Positions 7,848 to 16,079 of a stretch of DNA of 64,000 nucleotides are shown here, one piece after another (position 1 is the first letter of the stretch; each line of letters begins with the position of its first letter). Under the pieces are notes generated by a model that was not told the origin of the DNA, made no database searches, and saw only the letters and a list, made by a program, of their open reading frames with translations. The DNA comes from Candidatus Rokuibacteriota bacterium. Lineage in GTDB: Bacteria > Methylomirabilota > Methylomirabilia > Rokubacteriales > CSP1-6. Made by a program: the position numbers and the translations under genes. The DNA lies in NCBI GenBank assembly GCA_003221695.1, contig QHSX01000043.1, positions 1-64,000 of the forward strand, given 5' to 3'.

Positions 7848-9884
7848 GTGTACCGGATCGGCGTCGACGTGGGCGGGACCTTCACCGACCTTGCCTTGGT
7901 GGACCGCGAGGGGCGGGTCGTCATCGCCAAGTGCGCTTCCACGCCGCCGGATCCCTCCGCGGGGCTCTTCGAGGGGCTCGGTCTCCTCGCGTCCGATCTC
8001 GGGCTCGACCCGCCGGGCCTCCTGGCGCGGACGGAGGCGATCGTCCACGGCACGACCGTCGCTACGAACGCGCTCCTCGAGCGGAAGGGCGCTCGCGTCG
8101 GGCTCCTGACGACCGAGGGCCACCGCGACGTCATCGAGATGCGTGAAGGCCTGAAGGACGACCGTTACAACCTCCGCATGGAGCCGCCCGTGCCCCTCGT
8201 GCCGCGCGCGCGCCGGCTCGGCGTGCGCGAGCGCCTGCGGTTCGACGGCACGGTGGCGACGCCGCTCCAGCGCCGCTCGCTCGCCGCCTGCCTGACGAAG
8301 CTCGCGCGCGACCGCGTGGACTCGGTCGCGGTCTGCTACCTGCACTCCTATCGCAACCCAACGCACGAGATCGAGACCGGGCGCGCCGTCGCGCGGCGGC
8401 TGCCGCAGGCCTACGTCTCGCTCTCGTCGGAGGTGCTGCCACAGATCAAGGAGTACGAGCGCGTGTGGACGACGGTGGTGAACGCCTACGTCGGGCCGGC
8501 GCTCGCGCGCTACCTCGAGCGCCTCGCGGCGGGACTTCGCGCCCGGGGCTATCGCGGCGACGTCCTGATCATGCAGTCCCACGGCGGGGTGGCGCCCGTC
8601 CGCGAGTCGGCGCGGCTCGCAGCCGGCGCCGTGCTGTCCGGCCCGGCGGGTGGCGTCGCGGCGGGACGGTACGCGGCGCGCCTCCTCACCGAGGGGGACG
8701 TGATCACCTTCGATATGGGCGGCACGAGCACGGACATCGCGTTGCTCCAGGGCGGGGAGCCCCAGCTCACCGGCGAGAAGCGAGTCGGCATCGCCAGGGT
8801 GGCGCTCCCGGCGCTCGACATCCACACGCTCGGCGCGGGCGGTGGCTCTGTCGCGTGGGTGGATCCGGGGCGGATCCTCCACGTGGGTCCGGAGAGCGCG
8901 GGGGCCGATCCCGGGCCCGCGTGCTACGCCCACGGCGGCGCGCGGGCGACGGTGACCGACGCCGACCTGGTACTCGGCTATCTCGACCCGGGGAACTTCC
9001 TCGGGGGCCGGATCCCTCTCGACGCCACTGCGGCGCAGCGCGCGCTGGCCGAGGTCGCGCGGCGGCTCGGCACGAGCGTCCTCACCGCCGCCGAGGGCAT
9101 CTCGCGCGTCGTCAACACGAACATGGCGGAGGGGATCAGGATCGTCTCGGTGCGCCGCGGCGTGGACCCACGCCGCTTCGCGCTCGTGGCGTTCGGCGGC
9201 GCTGCGGGGCTGCACGTCACCGAAGTCGCGCGGGCCCTTGAGATCCGCCGGGTCGTCGTGCCGTCCGTCGCGGCGGTGCTGTCGGCCTGGGGCATGCTCG
9301 CGACGGATCTGCGATACGAGCTCGTGCGCTCCCACGTCGGTGAGGTCGGCCGCATGACCGCCGCGGGCCTGCGACGGCTCTTCGGCCGGCTCGAGCGGGA
9401 CGGCCGACGGCGGCTCGGCCGGTTCGACGGACCGATCCGCGTGCACCGGTCGCTCGACATGCGCTACGGCGAGCAGATCTTCGAGATTCAGGTGCCGCTC
9501 GACGGCGTGGAGCTCGGGTCGTCTGGCCTCATGACGGAGATCGTGGAGCGGTTCCACAAGCGGCACGAGGAGCTCTACGCCTACAGCGCCCCCGGCCAGG
9601 AAGTCGTCATCGTCAACGCGCGCGTCGCCGTGGTGGGCGGGCTGCCGGTGCTGCCGGCTGAGACCATCGCCGCCTCGCGACGCGCGGCCGCGGGCCCTGC
9701 GCGCCGCCGCGTCTGGCTCGGCGGCTGGCTCGAGGTACCCGTCTACCAGATGGACGCGCTTCCGGCGGGCCACGAGGCCAAGGGGCCGGCGGTCTTCGAG
9801 TCGGCGACGACCACGGTGCTCGTGCGCGAGGGCGAGCGCGTGACGGTCACGCCCCACGGCTGGCTCGACATCCGCATCGGCTGA
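7848..9884 (+). CDS. hyuA: Hydantoinase A / oxoprolinase family protein
   Basis: 678 aa, normal for HyuA, with a GTG start five bases after the previous stop. It is the ATP-binding ASKHA-fold subunit: YRIGVDVGGTFTDLALVD at the N-terminus is the first phosphate loop, VHGTTVATNALLERKGA the second, and VITFDMGGTSTDIALLQGG (about residue 285) the adenosine/phosphate 2 region, followed by HTLGAGGGSVAWVD and ESAGADPGPACYAHGG. It works with HyuB (5011-6657). Here A and B are separated by two other genes in the order B, PNPOx-like, CMD, A, which is less usual than a direct AB pair. The downstream MFS gene probably imports the substrate or exports a product. Confidence 0.92.
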   Translation: MYRIGVDVGGTFTDLALVDREGRVVIAKCASTPPDPSAGLFEGLGLLASDLGLDPPGLLARTEAIVHGTTVATNALLERKGARVGLLTTEGHRDVIEMREGLKDDRYNLRMEPPVPLVPRARRLGVRERLRFDGTVATPLQRRSLAACLTKLARDRVDSVAVCYLHSYRNPTHEIETGRAVARRLPQAYVSLSSEVLPQIKEYERVWTTVVNAYVGPALARYLERLAAGLRARGYRGDVLIMQSHGGVAPVRESARLAAGAVLSGPAGGVAAGRYAARLLTEGDVITFDMGGTSTDIALLQGGEPQLTGEKRVGIARVALPALDIHTLGAGGGSVAWVDPGRILHVGPESAGADPGPACYAHGGARATVTDADLVLGYLDPGNFLGGRIPLDATAAQRALAEVARRLGTSVLTAAEGISRVVNTNMAEGIRIVSVRRGVDPRRFALVAFGGAAGLHVTEVARALEIRRVVVPSVAAVLSAWGMLATDLRYELVRSHVGEVGRMTAAGLRRLFGRLERDGRRRLGRFDGPIRVHRSLDMRYGEQIFEIQVPLDGVELGSSGLMTEIVERFHKRHEELYAYSAPGQEVVIVNARVAVVGGLPVLPAETIAASRRAAAGPARRRVWLGGWLEVPVYQMDALPAGHEAKGPAVFESATTTVLVREGERVTVTPHGWLDIRIG

Positions 9885-9937
9885 GCCGCGCCCTGCGCCG
9901 TAACGTCCTCGCCCTCGGGGCTGACTATGGGCTCTTC

Positions 9938-11143
9938 ATGGTCGGCCTCTCGTTCGCCTCGCAGGCGACGATCCTGCCTGCCTTCGCGGCCTCCCTCGGC
10001 GCCCCGAACGTCGTCCTCGGTGCGATCCCTGCGGTGATGACCCTCGGGTGGTTCCTCCCGTCGCTCTTCGCCGCGGGCCACACGGAGGCCCTCACCCAGA
10101 AGCTTCCGTTCGTGCTCCGCCACACGGTCTGGGAGCGCGCGCCGTTTCTCGTCCTGGCCGTCGCCGCGTTCGTCGCGGCGGACCTGGCGCCTCAACTCGT
10201 GCTCGGCGTCCTGCTCGCCATGCTCCTCGTCGTGACCGGCGTGGGGGGCGTGCTGATGCCGGCGTGGATGGACATCGTGGGGCGGGCGATCCCGGTGACC
10301 TTGCGGGGCCGGTTCTTCGCGCTCTCGAATCTCGCCGCGGCCGGCGTCGGCTTCGCGGGGAGCTTCCTCACCGCCCACGTGCTAGCGGTGGTGCGGGCCC
10401 CGGCGAGCTTCGGCGTCTGCTTCCTCTGCGCCTCGGCCTGCATGGCGCTCTCGTACCTGGCGCTCGCCCTGGTCCGAGAGCCGGCGGCGACGACGTCGTC
10501 GCCGGCCGTGGCCCTCGGGACCTATCTCAGGCGCATTCCCCCTCTGCTTCGGCGTGACGCGAACCTCCGGTGGTTCCTGGTCGCCCGCGCCTTCGTCGTC
10601 GTCTCCACCATGGGCGGCGGGTTCTACACCGTCTATGCGCTCCGCGCCTGGGACGCGCCCGCCGCCGAGGCCGGCGTGTTCACCGGCCTCCTTCTCGCGG
10701 GTCAGATCATTGGCAACGTGACGCTCGGCTGGGTCGCCGACCGCCTGGGACATCGGCTCGTCATCGTCGCGGGCGTCGCGGCGATCGTGGGCGCGAATGT
10801 GCTCGCGCTCGGCGCGCCCTCGCTCGGCGCGTTCGGCGCCGTGTTCCTCCTGACGGGTGTCCAGGGGGCGGCGATCAGCATCTCCAACCTGAGCGTGCTT
10901 CTCGAGTTCGCGCCGGTGCCCGAGGAGCAGCCGACCTACGTGGGCCTGGGCACAACGCTGATGGCCCCCGTGGCGCTCGGCGCGCCGCTCACCGCAGGCC
11001 TCCTGGCCGACGCGCTCGGCTTCGCCGCCGTGTTCGCGCTCTCGGCCGCCGCGGGGGCGGTCGCTCTCACCCTGCTCCTCGCCCTGGTACAGGACCCGCG
11101 GGCAGTGACCGCACGGGGTGACACAAAGTGGAGACAGAAGTGA
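9938..11143 (+). CDS. MFS transporter
   Basis: 401 aa from ATG 9938, with about ten to twelve hydrophobic helices (for example APFLVLAVAAFVAADLAPQLVLG, FGAVFLLTGVQGAAIS, AVFALSAAAGAVALTLLLALV). A cytoplasmic loop between helices has the DRLGHR motif typical of the major facilitator superfamily. The frame stays open upstream and reads LRRNVLALGADYGLF directly into the ATG, which looks like a genuine MFS N-terminus. That segment has only CTG codons as possible starts (9881 or 9893), and 9881 would overlap the HyuA stop, so the true protein may be 15-19 residues longer. Last gene of the hyu operon; substrate unknown. Confidence 0.85.
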   Translation: MVGLSFASQATILPAFAASLGAPNVVLGAIPAVMTLGWFLPSLFAAGHTEALTQKLPFVLRHTVWERAPFLVLAVAAFVAADLAPQLVLGVLLAMLLVVTGVGGVLMPAWMDIVGRAIPVTLRGRFFALSNLAAAGVGFAGSFLTAHVLAVVRAPASFGVCFLCASACMALSYLALALVREPAATTSSPAVALGTYLRRIPPLLRRDANLRWFLVARAFVVVSTMGGGFYTVYALRAWDAPAAEAGVFTGLLLAGQIIGNVTLGWVADRLGHRLVIVAGVAAIVGANVLALGAPSLGAFGAVFLLTGVQGAAISISNLSVLLEFAPVPEEQPTYVGLGTTLMAPVALGAPLTAGLLADALGFAAVFALSAAAGAVALTLLLALVQDPRAVTARGDTKWRQK

Positions 11144-11209
11144 CCGAACGGCAAGTGGGAGATAGGTCGTGCGGTCGATAAATTCTGGAAATCATGGAGC
11201 CAAAGCCTG

Positions 11210-11225
11210 CGGCACACGGCTTGCT
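11210..11225 (+). promoter_or_regulatory. Sigma-54 (-24/-12) promoter of minor pilin set 1
   Basis: CGGCACACGGCTTGCT has GG (11211-11212) and GC (11223-11224) separated by exactly ten bases, with the CAC and TTGC cores of the RpoN consensus. It lies 113 bases before the pilin start at 11338 in a 194-base gap. The -12 end (TTGCTCAAA) is identical to that of the second pilin promoter at 15042. The call is from pattern; transcription was not tested. Confidence 0.7.
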
Positions 11226-11337
11226 CAAAGAAGACGGCCGGATAGGGTGCACGGTGCGGGTGTCCCTGCGGCGCCATTCTGACCCCTGGTACGAATGGTG
11301 ACACGCCCCGACACCAATGGGGGAGGACGTGTTCGAG

Positions 11338-11805
11338 ATGCGTCGGTTCGTCGCCCGATTGGAGCCCGGCTACACGATGCCGGAGCTTCTCGTGGTCGTG
11401 GCCATCCTGGGGATCACTGCCCTCATCGCCATCCCCTTGGTTCTGTCGTACATGCCCGGCGCCACGGTCAGGTACGCGGCGCGCGAGCTCCAGAGCGGCC
11501 TCAATCGCGCGAAGCTCATGGCGGTGACGACCCGCCAGCCCGTCTGTGTCCAGGCGACCGCTGGGGGCTACCGGTTCTTCCAGAACACGACGTGCACCGG
11601 CACGCCCTGGTCCGGCGCGGGCACCAGAGCGAACGGTCTCTTCACCCTCACCAACAACATCGCGGTGGCTCTCGTCGCGGGCGCGAACCCGGTCTTCAAT
11701 CAGTTCGGAATCGCCGTCCAGACGGGAACCCTGAGGGTGACGGGCCAGACCGGGCGCTCGACGACCGTCTCGGTCCAGGCGTCGGGGCGGGTGACGATCC
11801 CATGA
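11338..11805 (+). CDS. fimT: Type IV pilus minor pilin, GspH/FimT family (set 1)
   Basis: 155 aa. After a short basic leader (MRRFVARLEPG) comes the prepilin site G/YTMPE with Glu at +5, then a continuous hydrophobic helix (LLVVVAILGITALIAIPLVL). The periplasmic part has two Cys (QPVCVQ and NTTCTG) spaced as in FimT/FimU. I chose ATG 11338 over ATG 11317 because a strong ribosome site (gggagga, 11321-11327) sits at proper distance only from 11338. Minor pilins are cleaved by PilD and form the priming tip of type IV pili with PilV, PilW, PilX and PilY1, all of which follow. The ATGA overlap with the next gene shows translational coupling. Confidence 0.88.
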   Translation: MRRFVARLEPGYTMPELLVVVAILGITALIAIPLVLSYMPGATVRYAARELQSGLNRAKLMAVTTRQPVCVQATAGGYRFFQNTTCTGTPWSGAGTRANGLFTLTNNIAVALVAGANPVFNQFGIAVQTGTLRVTGQTGRSTTVSVQASGRVTIP

Positions 11806-12605
11806 ACGCGCCGAACGCCCTGCGACGCGACGAGCGTGGCTTCACGCTCACCGAGTTGCTGATCACGATGGCCATCCTCGGGCTCGTCATGTCGGCCGTT
11901 CTCGGCGTCCAGCTGACGAGCAACACCATGTTCCTCCGCGGCGAGAACCAGGCCGAGGCGCAGCAGGCTGCCCGCGCGGCGATGCTGATGGAGGAAGATC
12001 TGAGAATGGCGGGGTACGGGTGCCCCGACCTCGGCTGCCCCACGCCGCCGCCCGCCGGCGCCCAGCAGAAGGTCACCGCGGCGAGCGCGAACTCGGTCAC
12101 CTTCTGGGCCGACACCCTGAACGTCTCGACCCGGCTCTCCGCTGACGTCGCGGCCGGGGCGACGACGCTTCCAGTCGTCAACGCCTCGGGGATCATCGTC
12201 AACGACCGGATCTACCTCAACAACGGCAGCACGTGGGAAACGAGAGTCGTCACGGCGAAGGTCGGGAACAACCTGAGTGTCGCTGCGCTGACGAACGCCT
12301 ACGGCCAGGGGGTACAGGTGGGCCGGCCGCGGCTCATCGCCTACACGTATACCGCGGCGACGAGAACACTGACGAAGGACGCGGGCGACGGCAACGGCGT
12401 GCAGACGCTGGCCACCGGAATCGTGGGCCTCACGTTCGGTTACTTCAACAACTTCACTGACGCGTCCATCACCACGCCGGTCGCGGCGGGCAACCTCCCG
12501 CTCATCGGCAGGATCCAGATCCAGACGACGACTCAGTCGGCGCAGAGCGCGAGCGGCCCCAGCACGTATCGAATCAACACGAACGTCCGCCCGCGAAATC
12601 TCTAG
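11802..12605 (+). CDS. pilW: Type IV pilus minor pilin PilW-like (set 1)
   Basis: 267 aa. Leader MNAPNALRRDERG followed by the prepilin cleavage site G/FTLTELLI and a hydrophobic helix (MAILGLVMSAVLGVQL). The length and the segment EEDLRMAGYGCPDLGC directly after the stalk ('R.aGy.g' is a PilW hallmark) identify PilW rather than PilV. The C-terminus NTNVRPRNL matches the usual PilW end ('...n.v..RN'). ATG 11802 overlaps the fimT stop by four bases. It forms part of the pilus tip complex in the inner membrane/periplasm. A paralogue is at 16079. Confidence 0.85.
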   Translation: MNAPNALRRDERGFTLTELLITMAILGLVMSAVLGVQLTSNTMFLRGENQAEAQQAARAAMLMEEDLRMAGYGCPDLGCPTPPPAGAQQKVTAASANSVTFWADTLNVSTRLSADVAAGATTLPVVNASGIIVNDRIYLNNGSTWETRVVTAKVGNNLSVAALTNAYGQGVQVGRPRLIAYTYTAATRTLTKDAGDGNGVQTLATGIVGLTFGYFNNFTDASITTPVAAGNLPLIGRIQIQTTTQSAQSASGPSTYRINTNVRPRNL

Positions 12606-12620
12606 GGGGGTGAGGGAGCC

Positions 12621-14360
12621 ATGAACGCACGACACACGGTCCGAACGATCGCAACCGCCGAGCGCGGCGCCGCGCTGGTGATGACGCTCCTCGTCCTCAT
12701 CATCCTCACGGCGTTCGGCCTGACGCTCGTTGCCGTGGGCATGACCGAGATGGCGATTTCCTCCAACTGGCGTGACTACAGCAAGGACTTCTATGCGGCG
12801 GAGGCAGCGCTCGAGTCGGGCGTCGTCGCGCTCAGGAACCTTCTCGCGACAACCCCGACCCCGACGCAGCCGCAGCTCAACACCATCGCCACGGCGCCGA
12901 CGCTCAGCGATACGCGCATGACGTTCGGGGCGTACACGATCACGCCCGCCTCGCCGGCTCCGAGCCGGCAGACCTTCGCCACCGGCCCCTATAACGGGCT
13001 GTTCGGGTGGGGCCAGGGCTATGCGATCCAGGCACAGGTGAACGGCCAGGGCGGGACACGCGCCAACCTCACCCAGATGTTGCAGTACACGCGGGTGCCG
13101 CTCTTCCAGTTCGGAATCTTCTACGGCAAGGGCGTGGACCTGGAAATCCGCCCCGGCCCGGCCATGACCTTCAACGGGAAAATTTTCGCGAATAGCAACA
13201 TCTACATCGCCGCCGGCACCACGCTGCAGATTACCGACAGCGTGAAGACCGCCGGGAATATCTACCGCTCGATCAAGTCCGAGCCGGCCTATCCTAACTA
13301 CAACAACCCCCAGATCGAGGATGCAACCAATACGCTGCGAACCCTGGACTTCGATCACACGTACAAGCCAGGGTTCGGTGCGACGTGGTCGCCGGGCGAG
13401 TGGGCGACTCAGGCGATGCAGACCTTCGGGGGGACGGTGCAGGACAGCGCGATGGGGGTCGGGCAGATCATTCCCCCGCTCCCAGACCTGTTCGGAAACC
13501 CGAGCAACCCCGACGTCGTGGCCCATCAGCTGATCGAGATGCCGCAGCCCGGCGACTCCCCGGCGCTCACGTCGGCCAAGATGTACTCCCAGGCCGACGT
13601 CCGGATCATCGATGGTGTCGCGACCGGCCTCACGTGTGGGTCGCCGCCGCCAGGCGCGATCACGACGAAGACGTTCTACGACGCGCGTGAAACCAAGACG
13701 ATGTCGACCTACGACATCGACGTCAATCTCCTTCGCATCAACAACTGCCTTCCCAAGCAGAACGCCACCGACAGCGGGACCGTCGTCTACGTGGCCGGCA
13801 CGAACACGGCGACCAACCCGGTGGTCCGGCTCGTGAATGGCTCGCGGCTCCCGGATCGGGGGCTGACCGTGGTGTCCCAGAACCCGGTCTATATCACGGG
13901 GGATTACAACACGGTGCCGGTCGGGGCGAACCACCCGCCGGCGGCCGTCCTGGGTGATGCTGTCACCGTCCTGTCCAACGCATGGCAGCAGAACAACTAC
14001 GATACCAAGGGGAACCAGGCCTTCCAGAACCGCGTGGCTTTGGCCACCACGGTGAACGCCGCCATCGCGACCGGACCTAGCTCGGAATCCTCGATGGGCC
14101 GTGACAACGGCAAGGCGAACAACCTCGTCCGCTTCCTCGAGGATTGGACGAACAAGACGTTCAGCTACAGCGGCTCCATGCTCTCCCTCTGGCACAGCCA
14201 GCAGGCCACGGGGGACTGGCGGTGCTGCGGCGCCGGGGGTCTCTACTACTACGCGCCGCCGAACCGGGTCTGGGGCTACGACACCCTGTTCGATACCACC
14301 CAGCCGCCCGGCACGCCGATGGGCATCATCATGACGAAGGGGTCCTGGTCACAGTCGTGA
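12621..14360 (+). CDS. pilX: Large PilX-like minor pilin (set 1)
   Basis: 579 aa. The N-terminus (AERGAALVMTLLVLIILTAFG, a PilX_N pattern) lacks the canonical FTxxE prepilin motif, as is normal for PilX, and is followed by ...MTEMAISSNWRDYSKDFYAAEAALESG, the conserved PilX stalk. What is unusual is the size: ordinary PilX proteins are about 150-200 aa, and the second copy in this locus is 147 aa. Residues about 150-579 form a large extra domain rich in Asn, Thr, Gly and aromatics (for example YGKGVDLEIRPGPAMTFNGK and VVRLVNGSRLPDRGLTVVSQ) that reads like a beta-helix or adhesin module. The gene has a good ribosome site (gggggtgaggga) and lies 15 bases after pilW. Confidence 0.8.
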   Translation: MNARHTVRTIATAERGAALVMTLLVLIILTAFGLTLVAVGMTEMAISSNWRDYSKDFYAAEAALESGVVALRNLLATTPTPTQPQLNTIATAPTLSDTRMTFGAYTITPASPAPSRQTFATGPYNGLFGWGQGYAIQAQVNGQGGTRANLTQMLQYTRVPLFQFGIFYGKGVDLEIRPGPAMTFNGKIFANSNIYIAAGTTLQITDSVKTAGNIYRSIKSEPAYPNYNNPQIEDATNTLRTLDFDHTYKPGFGATWSPGEWATQAMQTFGGTVQDSAMGVGQIIPPLPDLFGNPSNPDVVAHQLIEMPQPGDSPALTSAKMYSQADVRIIDGVATGLTCGSPPPGAITTKTFYDARETKTMSTYDIDVNLLRINNCLPKQNATDSGTVVYVAGTNTATNPVVRLVNGSRLPDRGLTVVSQNPVYITGDYNTVPVGANHPPAAVLGDAVTVLSNAWQQNNYDTKGNQAFQNRVALATTVNAAIATGPSSESSMGRDNGKANNLVRFLEDWTNKTFSYSGSMLSLWHSQQATGDWRCCGAGGLYYYAPPNRVWGYDTLFDTTQPPGTPMGIIMTKGSWSQS

Positions 14361-14773
14361 GGAGCCCGGCGACGACGAACGACCGGGGCATGACCCTCGC
14401 CGAGGTGCTGGTCGCCGTCGCGATCCTCACGATCGGCCTCCTCTCCGTCGTGGGCATGCTCTCCGCGGGCTTCTCGAACGTCGTCGTCAGCGGCGGCCAG
14501 TCGAAGGCGACCTCCTACGCGCGGCAGAAGCTCGAAGAGCTCAAGAACAGGTGCTACAACAACGGCACCACCTGCGTTGATCCGACCTTCCCCGCGAGCG
14601 CGGGCGCCGACACGCCGGAGGCCGGGATCACCCGGTCGTGGACGGTGACCCAGGCGGGCGCCACGCTGGCGCCCAACCGCTTGTCGCAGATCACCGTGAC
14701 GGTCAGGTGGACGAGCGCCGTGGGGGCTGCGGGCGGTCAGCAGGTGAACGTGCAGACGATGCGCGCCGAGTGA
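14357..14773 (+). CDS. pilV: Type IV pilus minor pilin PilV-like (set 1)
   Basis: 138 aa. GTG 14357 overlaps the PilX stop (GTGA). The leader VRSPATTNDRG precedes the cleavage site G/MTLAEVLVA and a hydrophobic helix (VAILTIGLLSVVGMLS). The sequence AEVLVAVAILTIGLL is typical of PilV/GspI. A short periplasmic domain follows with one Cys pair (RCYNNGTTCVD) and a terminal strand (RLSQITVTVRWTS). It is the last gene of set 1; a strong hairpin begins seven bases after its stop. Confidence 0.85.
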   Translation: MRSPATTNDRGMTLAEVLVAVAILTIGLLSVVGMLSAGFSNVVVSGGQSKATSYARQKLEELKNRCYNNGTTCVDPTFPASAGADTPEAGITRSWTVTQAGATLAPNRLSQITVTVRWTSAVGAAGGQQVNVQTMRAE

Positions 14774-14779
14774 CCTGAT

Positions 14780-14816
14780 CATCGCGCGCGTTCCCGGCGC
14801 GGGAACGCGCGCGATG
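14780..14816 (+). terminator. Perfect 16-bp hairpin after pilV
   Basis: A perfect inverted repeat with a 16-bp stem (14780-14795 with 14801-14816) and a five-base loop (ggcgc) lies directly after the first pilin set. There is no T-run, so it may act as an mRNA 3'-end stabiliser or a factor-assisted terminator rather than a classical intrinsic one. It separates pilin set 1 from the sigma-54 promoter of set 2. Confidence 0.6.
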
Positions 14817-15041
14817 CGCCCGATCCTTCCCGTCCGCGCCTTCCTCCGCTTCGACTCCTTCACTGAGCCCCTGCTCACCGCGTGGTGTGATCACGAGGCG
14901 AGAAGTAGTCGCCCGGAGTTGCCGGAAATCGTGGCGTTTTCGGAATCGCTGGTCCATCGCTTGTCACCCGATGCCTAGCAACTTGTCACTGATCGGGGAA
15001 GAAAGCGATGTAACTTCCGTCGTTTCAAGGCCCAGGAGGTC

Positions 15042-15057
15042 TGGCATAGCCATTGCT
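15042..15057 (+). promoter_or_regulatory. Sigma-54 (-24/-12) promoter of minor pilin set 2
   Basis: TGGCATAGCCATTGCT has GG (15043-15044) and GC (15055-15056) ten bases apart and an intact TTGC -12 box. The start at 15082 lies 25 bases after the element, so the leader would be short. The -12 region TTGCTCAAA is shared with the promoter at 11210. The 308-base gap from 14774 otherwise holds only the pilV hairpin. Confidence 0.75.
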
Positions 15058-15081
15058 CAAAAGTGGCTCGCTGTGAAGATC

Positions 15082-15588
15082 ATGAATCGCTCGCAGAGTG
15101 ACCGAACAATTTCCGGCGGCTTCACGGTCGTCGAACTCCTCGTGCTCGTCGCCGTGATCGCTATCGTCACCGCGATCGGTACGCCGTTCTACCTGAGCTT
15201 CCAGCGGGCCCAGGAAACCACCGGCGCGGCGCGAGAGCTCGTGGCCGCGCTCGGCCAGGCGCGCCAGCTTGCGATCACGCGCAACACGTCGTTCAGCGTG
15301 GAGCTCCAGACGTCCCCGCAGAACCGGCTGCGGTTCTGCTCGGGTACGGCGACCCCGTGCCCCGGGGGCCTGGTCTGGGTGGGGGCAGGGACCGATGGCT
15401 CGGGCTGGATGAGAATCGACAACGCGGTCCGCATCGTCCTGGGGCCGAGGATCACGTTCAGCTCGCTCGGCGCGGCGACGGCCTCCGGCACGCTCCGGGT
15501 GCAGAACTCGTCGCAAACATCTTGCCTCGACGTGGCCGTGAGCCCATCCGGTGGGGCTCGGACCACGGCCGCTGCGGCGTGCCCATGA
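15082..15588 (+). CDS. fimT: Type IV pilus minor pilin, GspH/FimT family (set 2)
   Basis: 168 aa. Leader MNRSQSDRTISGG, then the cleavage site G/FTVVELLVL and helix VAVIAIVTAIGTPFYLSFQ. FimT hallmarks follow: ARELVAALGQARQLAITRN and Cys pairs (LRFCSG, ATPCPGG). I chose ATG 15082 because it gives a normal-length prepilin leader and lies just after the sigma-54 promoter. The frame is open further upstream but that part has unusual codon use and no homology. First gene of the second minor-pilin set; the ATGA overlap with the next gene indicates coupling. Confidence 0.88.
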   Translation: MNRSQSDRTISGGFTVVELLVLVAVIAIVTAIGTPFYLSFQRAQETTGAARELVAALGQARQLAITRNTSFSVELQTSPQNRLRFCSGTATPCPGGLVWVGAGTDGSGWMRIDNAVRIVLGPRITFSSLGAATASGTLRVQNSSQTSCLDVAVSPSGGARTTAAAACP

Positions 15589-16079
15589 TGCCGCGGAAGA
15601 GCGACAGCCGCGGGTTCACGATCGTCGAGGTCCTGATCGCCTCGATGATCCTGCTGGTCGCCCTGCTGGTCCTGGCCGGCATGTTCCCGATGGGGTACCG
15701 ACAGGTCGCCGATGCGGGAAGGATGACGCTCGCCGTGACCGGGGCCAGACAGATTCTCGAGGACACGGGTGGCCTCCCCTTCGCGAGCCTCACAAACCTG
15801 AACGGCTTCGACACGACGAATCCGGCGACTCTTCCCGCGAACGAGCCCGAGCTGGCGACCGCCCGCCGCTGGGTGTACATGTTCGCGGGCCCGGGCAATG
15901 GCTTCACCTTCACGTCGGCGGAGCTGGCCCAATGGGGCACCGTGACCCCCTTCGGGGGACGGGCGACGATCCAGGTGACCTCCCCCAGCGCGACGCTGCG
16001 TCAGGCCTCGGTCACGGTCACGGTCCCTGGCCTGCCCCCGCAGGTCCAGCTCACGACCGTCATCGCGAGCATGTTCTGA
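15585..16079 (+). CDS. pilV: Type IV pilus minor pilin PilV-like (set 2)
   Basis: 164 aa. ATG 15585 overlaps the preceding stop. Leader MMPRKSDSRG, cleavage site G/FTIVEVLIA, then helix SMILLVALLVLAGMFPMGY. The FTIVEVLIASMILLVALL pattern is PilV/GspI-like. The periplasmic domain is short with no Cys pair. In set 2 the order is FimT-PilV-PilW-PilX, while in set 1 it is FimT-PilW-PilX-PilV, so the two sets are not a simple block duplication. Confidence 0.83.
   Translation: MMPRKSDSRGFTIVEVLIASMILLVALLVLAGMFPMGYRQVADAGRMTLAVTGARQILEDTGGLPFASLTNLNGFDTTNPATLPANEPELATARRWVYMFAGPGNGFTFTSAELAQWGTVTPFGGRATIQVTSPSATLRQASVTVTVPGLPPQVQLTTVIASMF

Noticed and set aside
11700-14195. Long minus-strand reading frame opposite the pilin genes
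   Set aside because: Arg/Asp/His-rich translation typical of antisense to GC-rich genes, with no domain; the plus strand encodes clear pilins.
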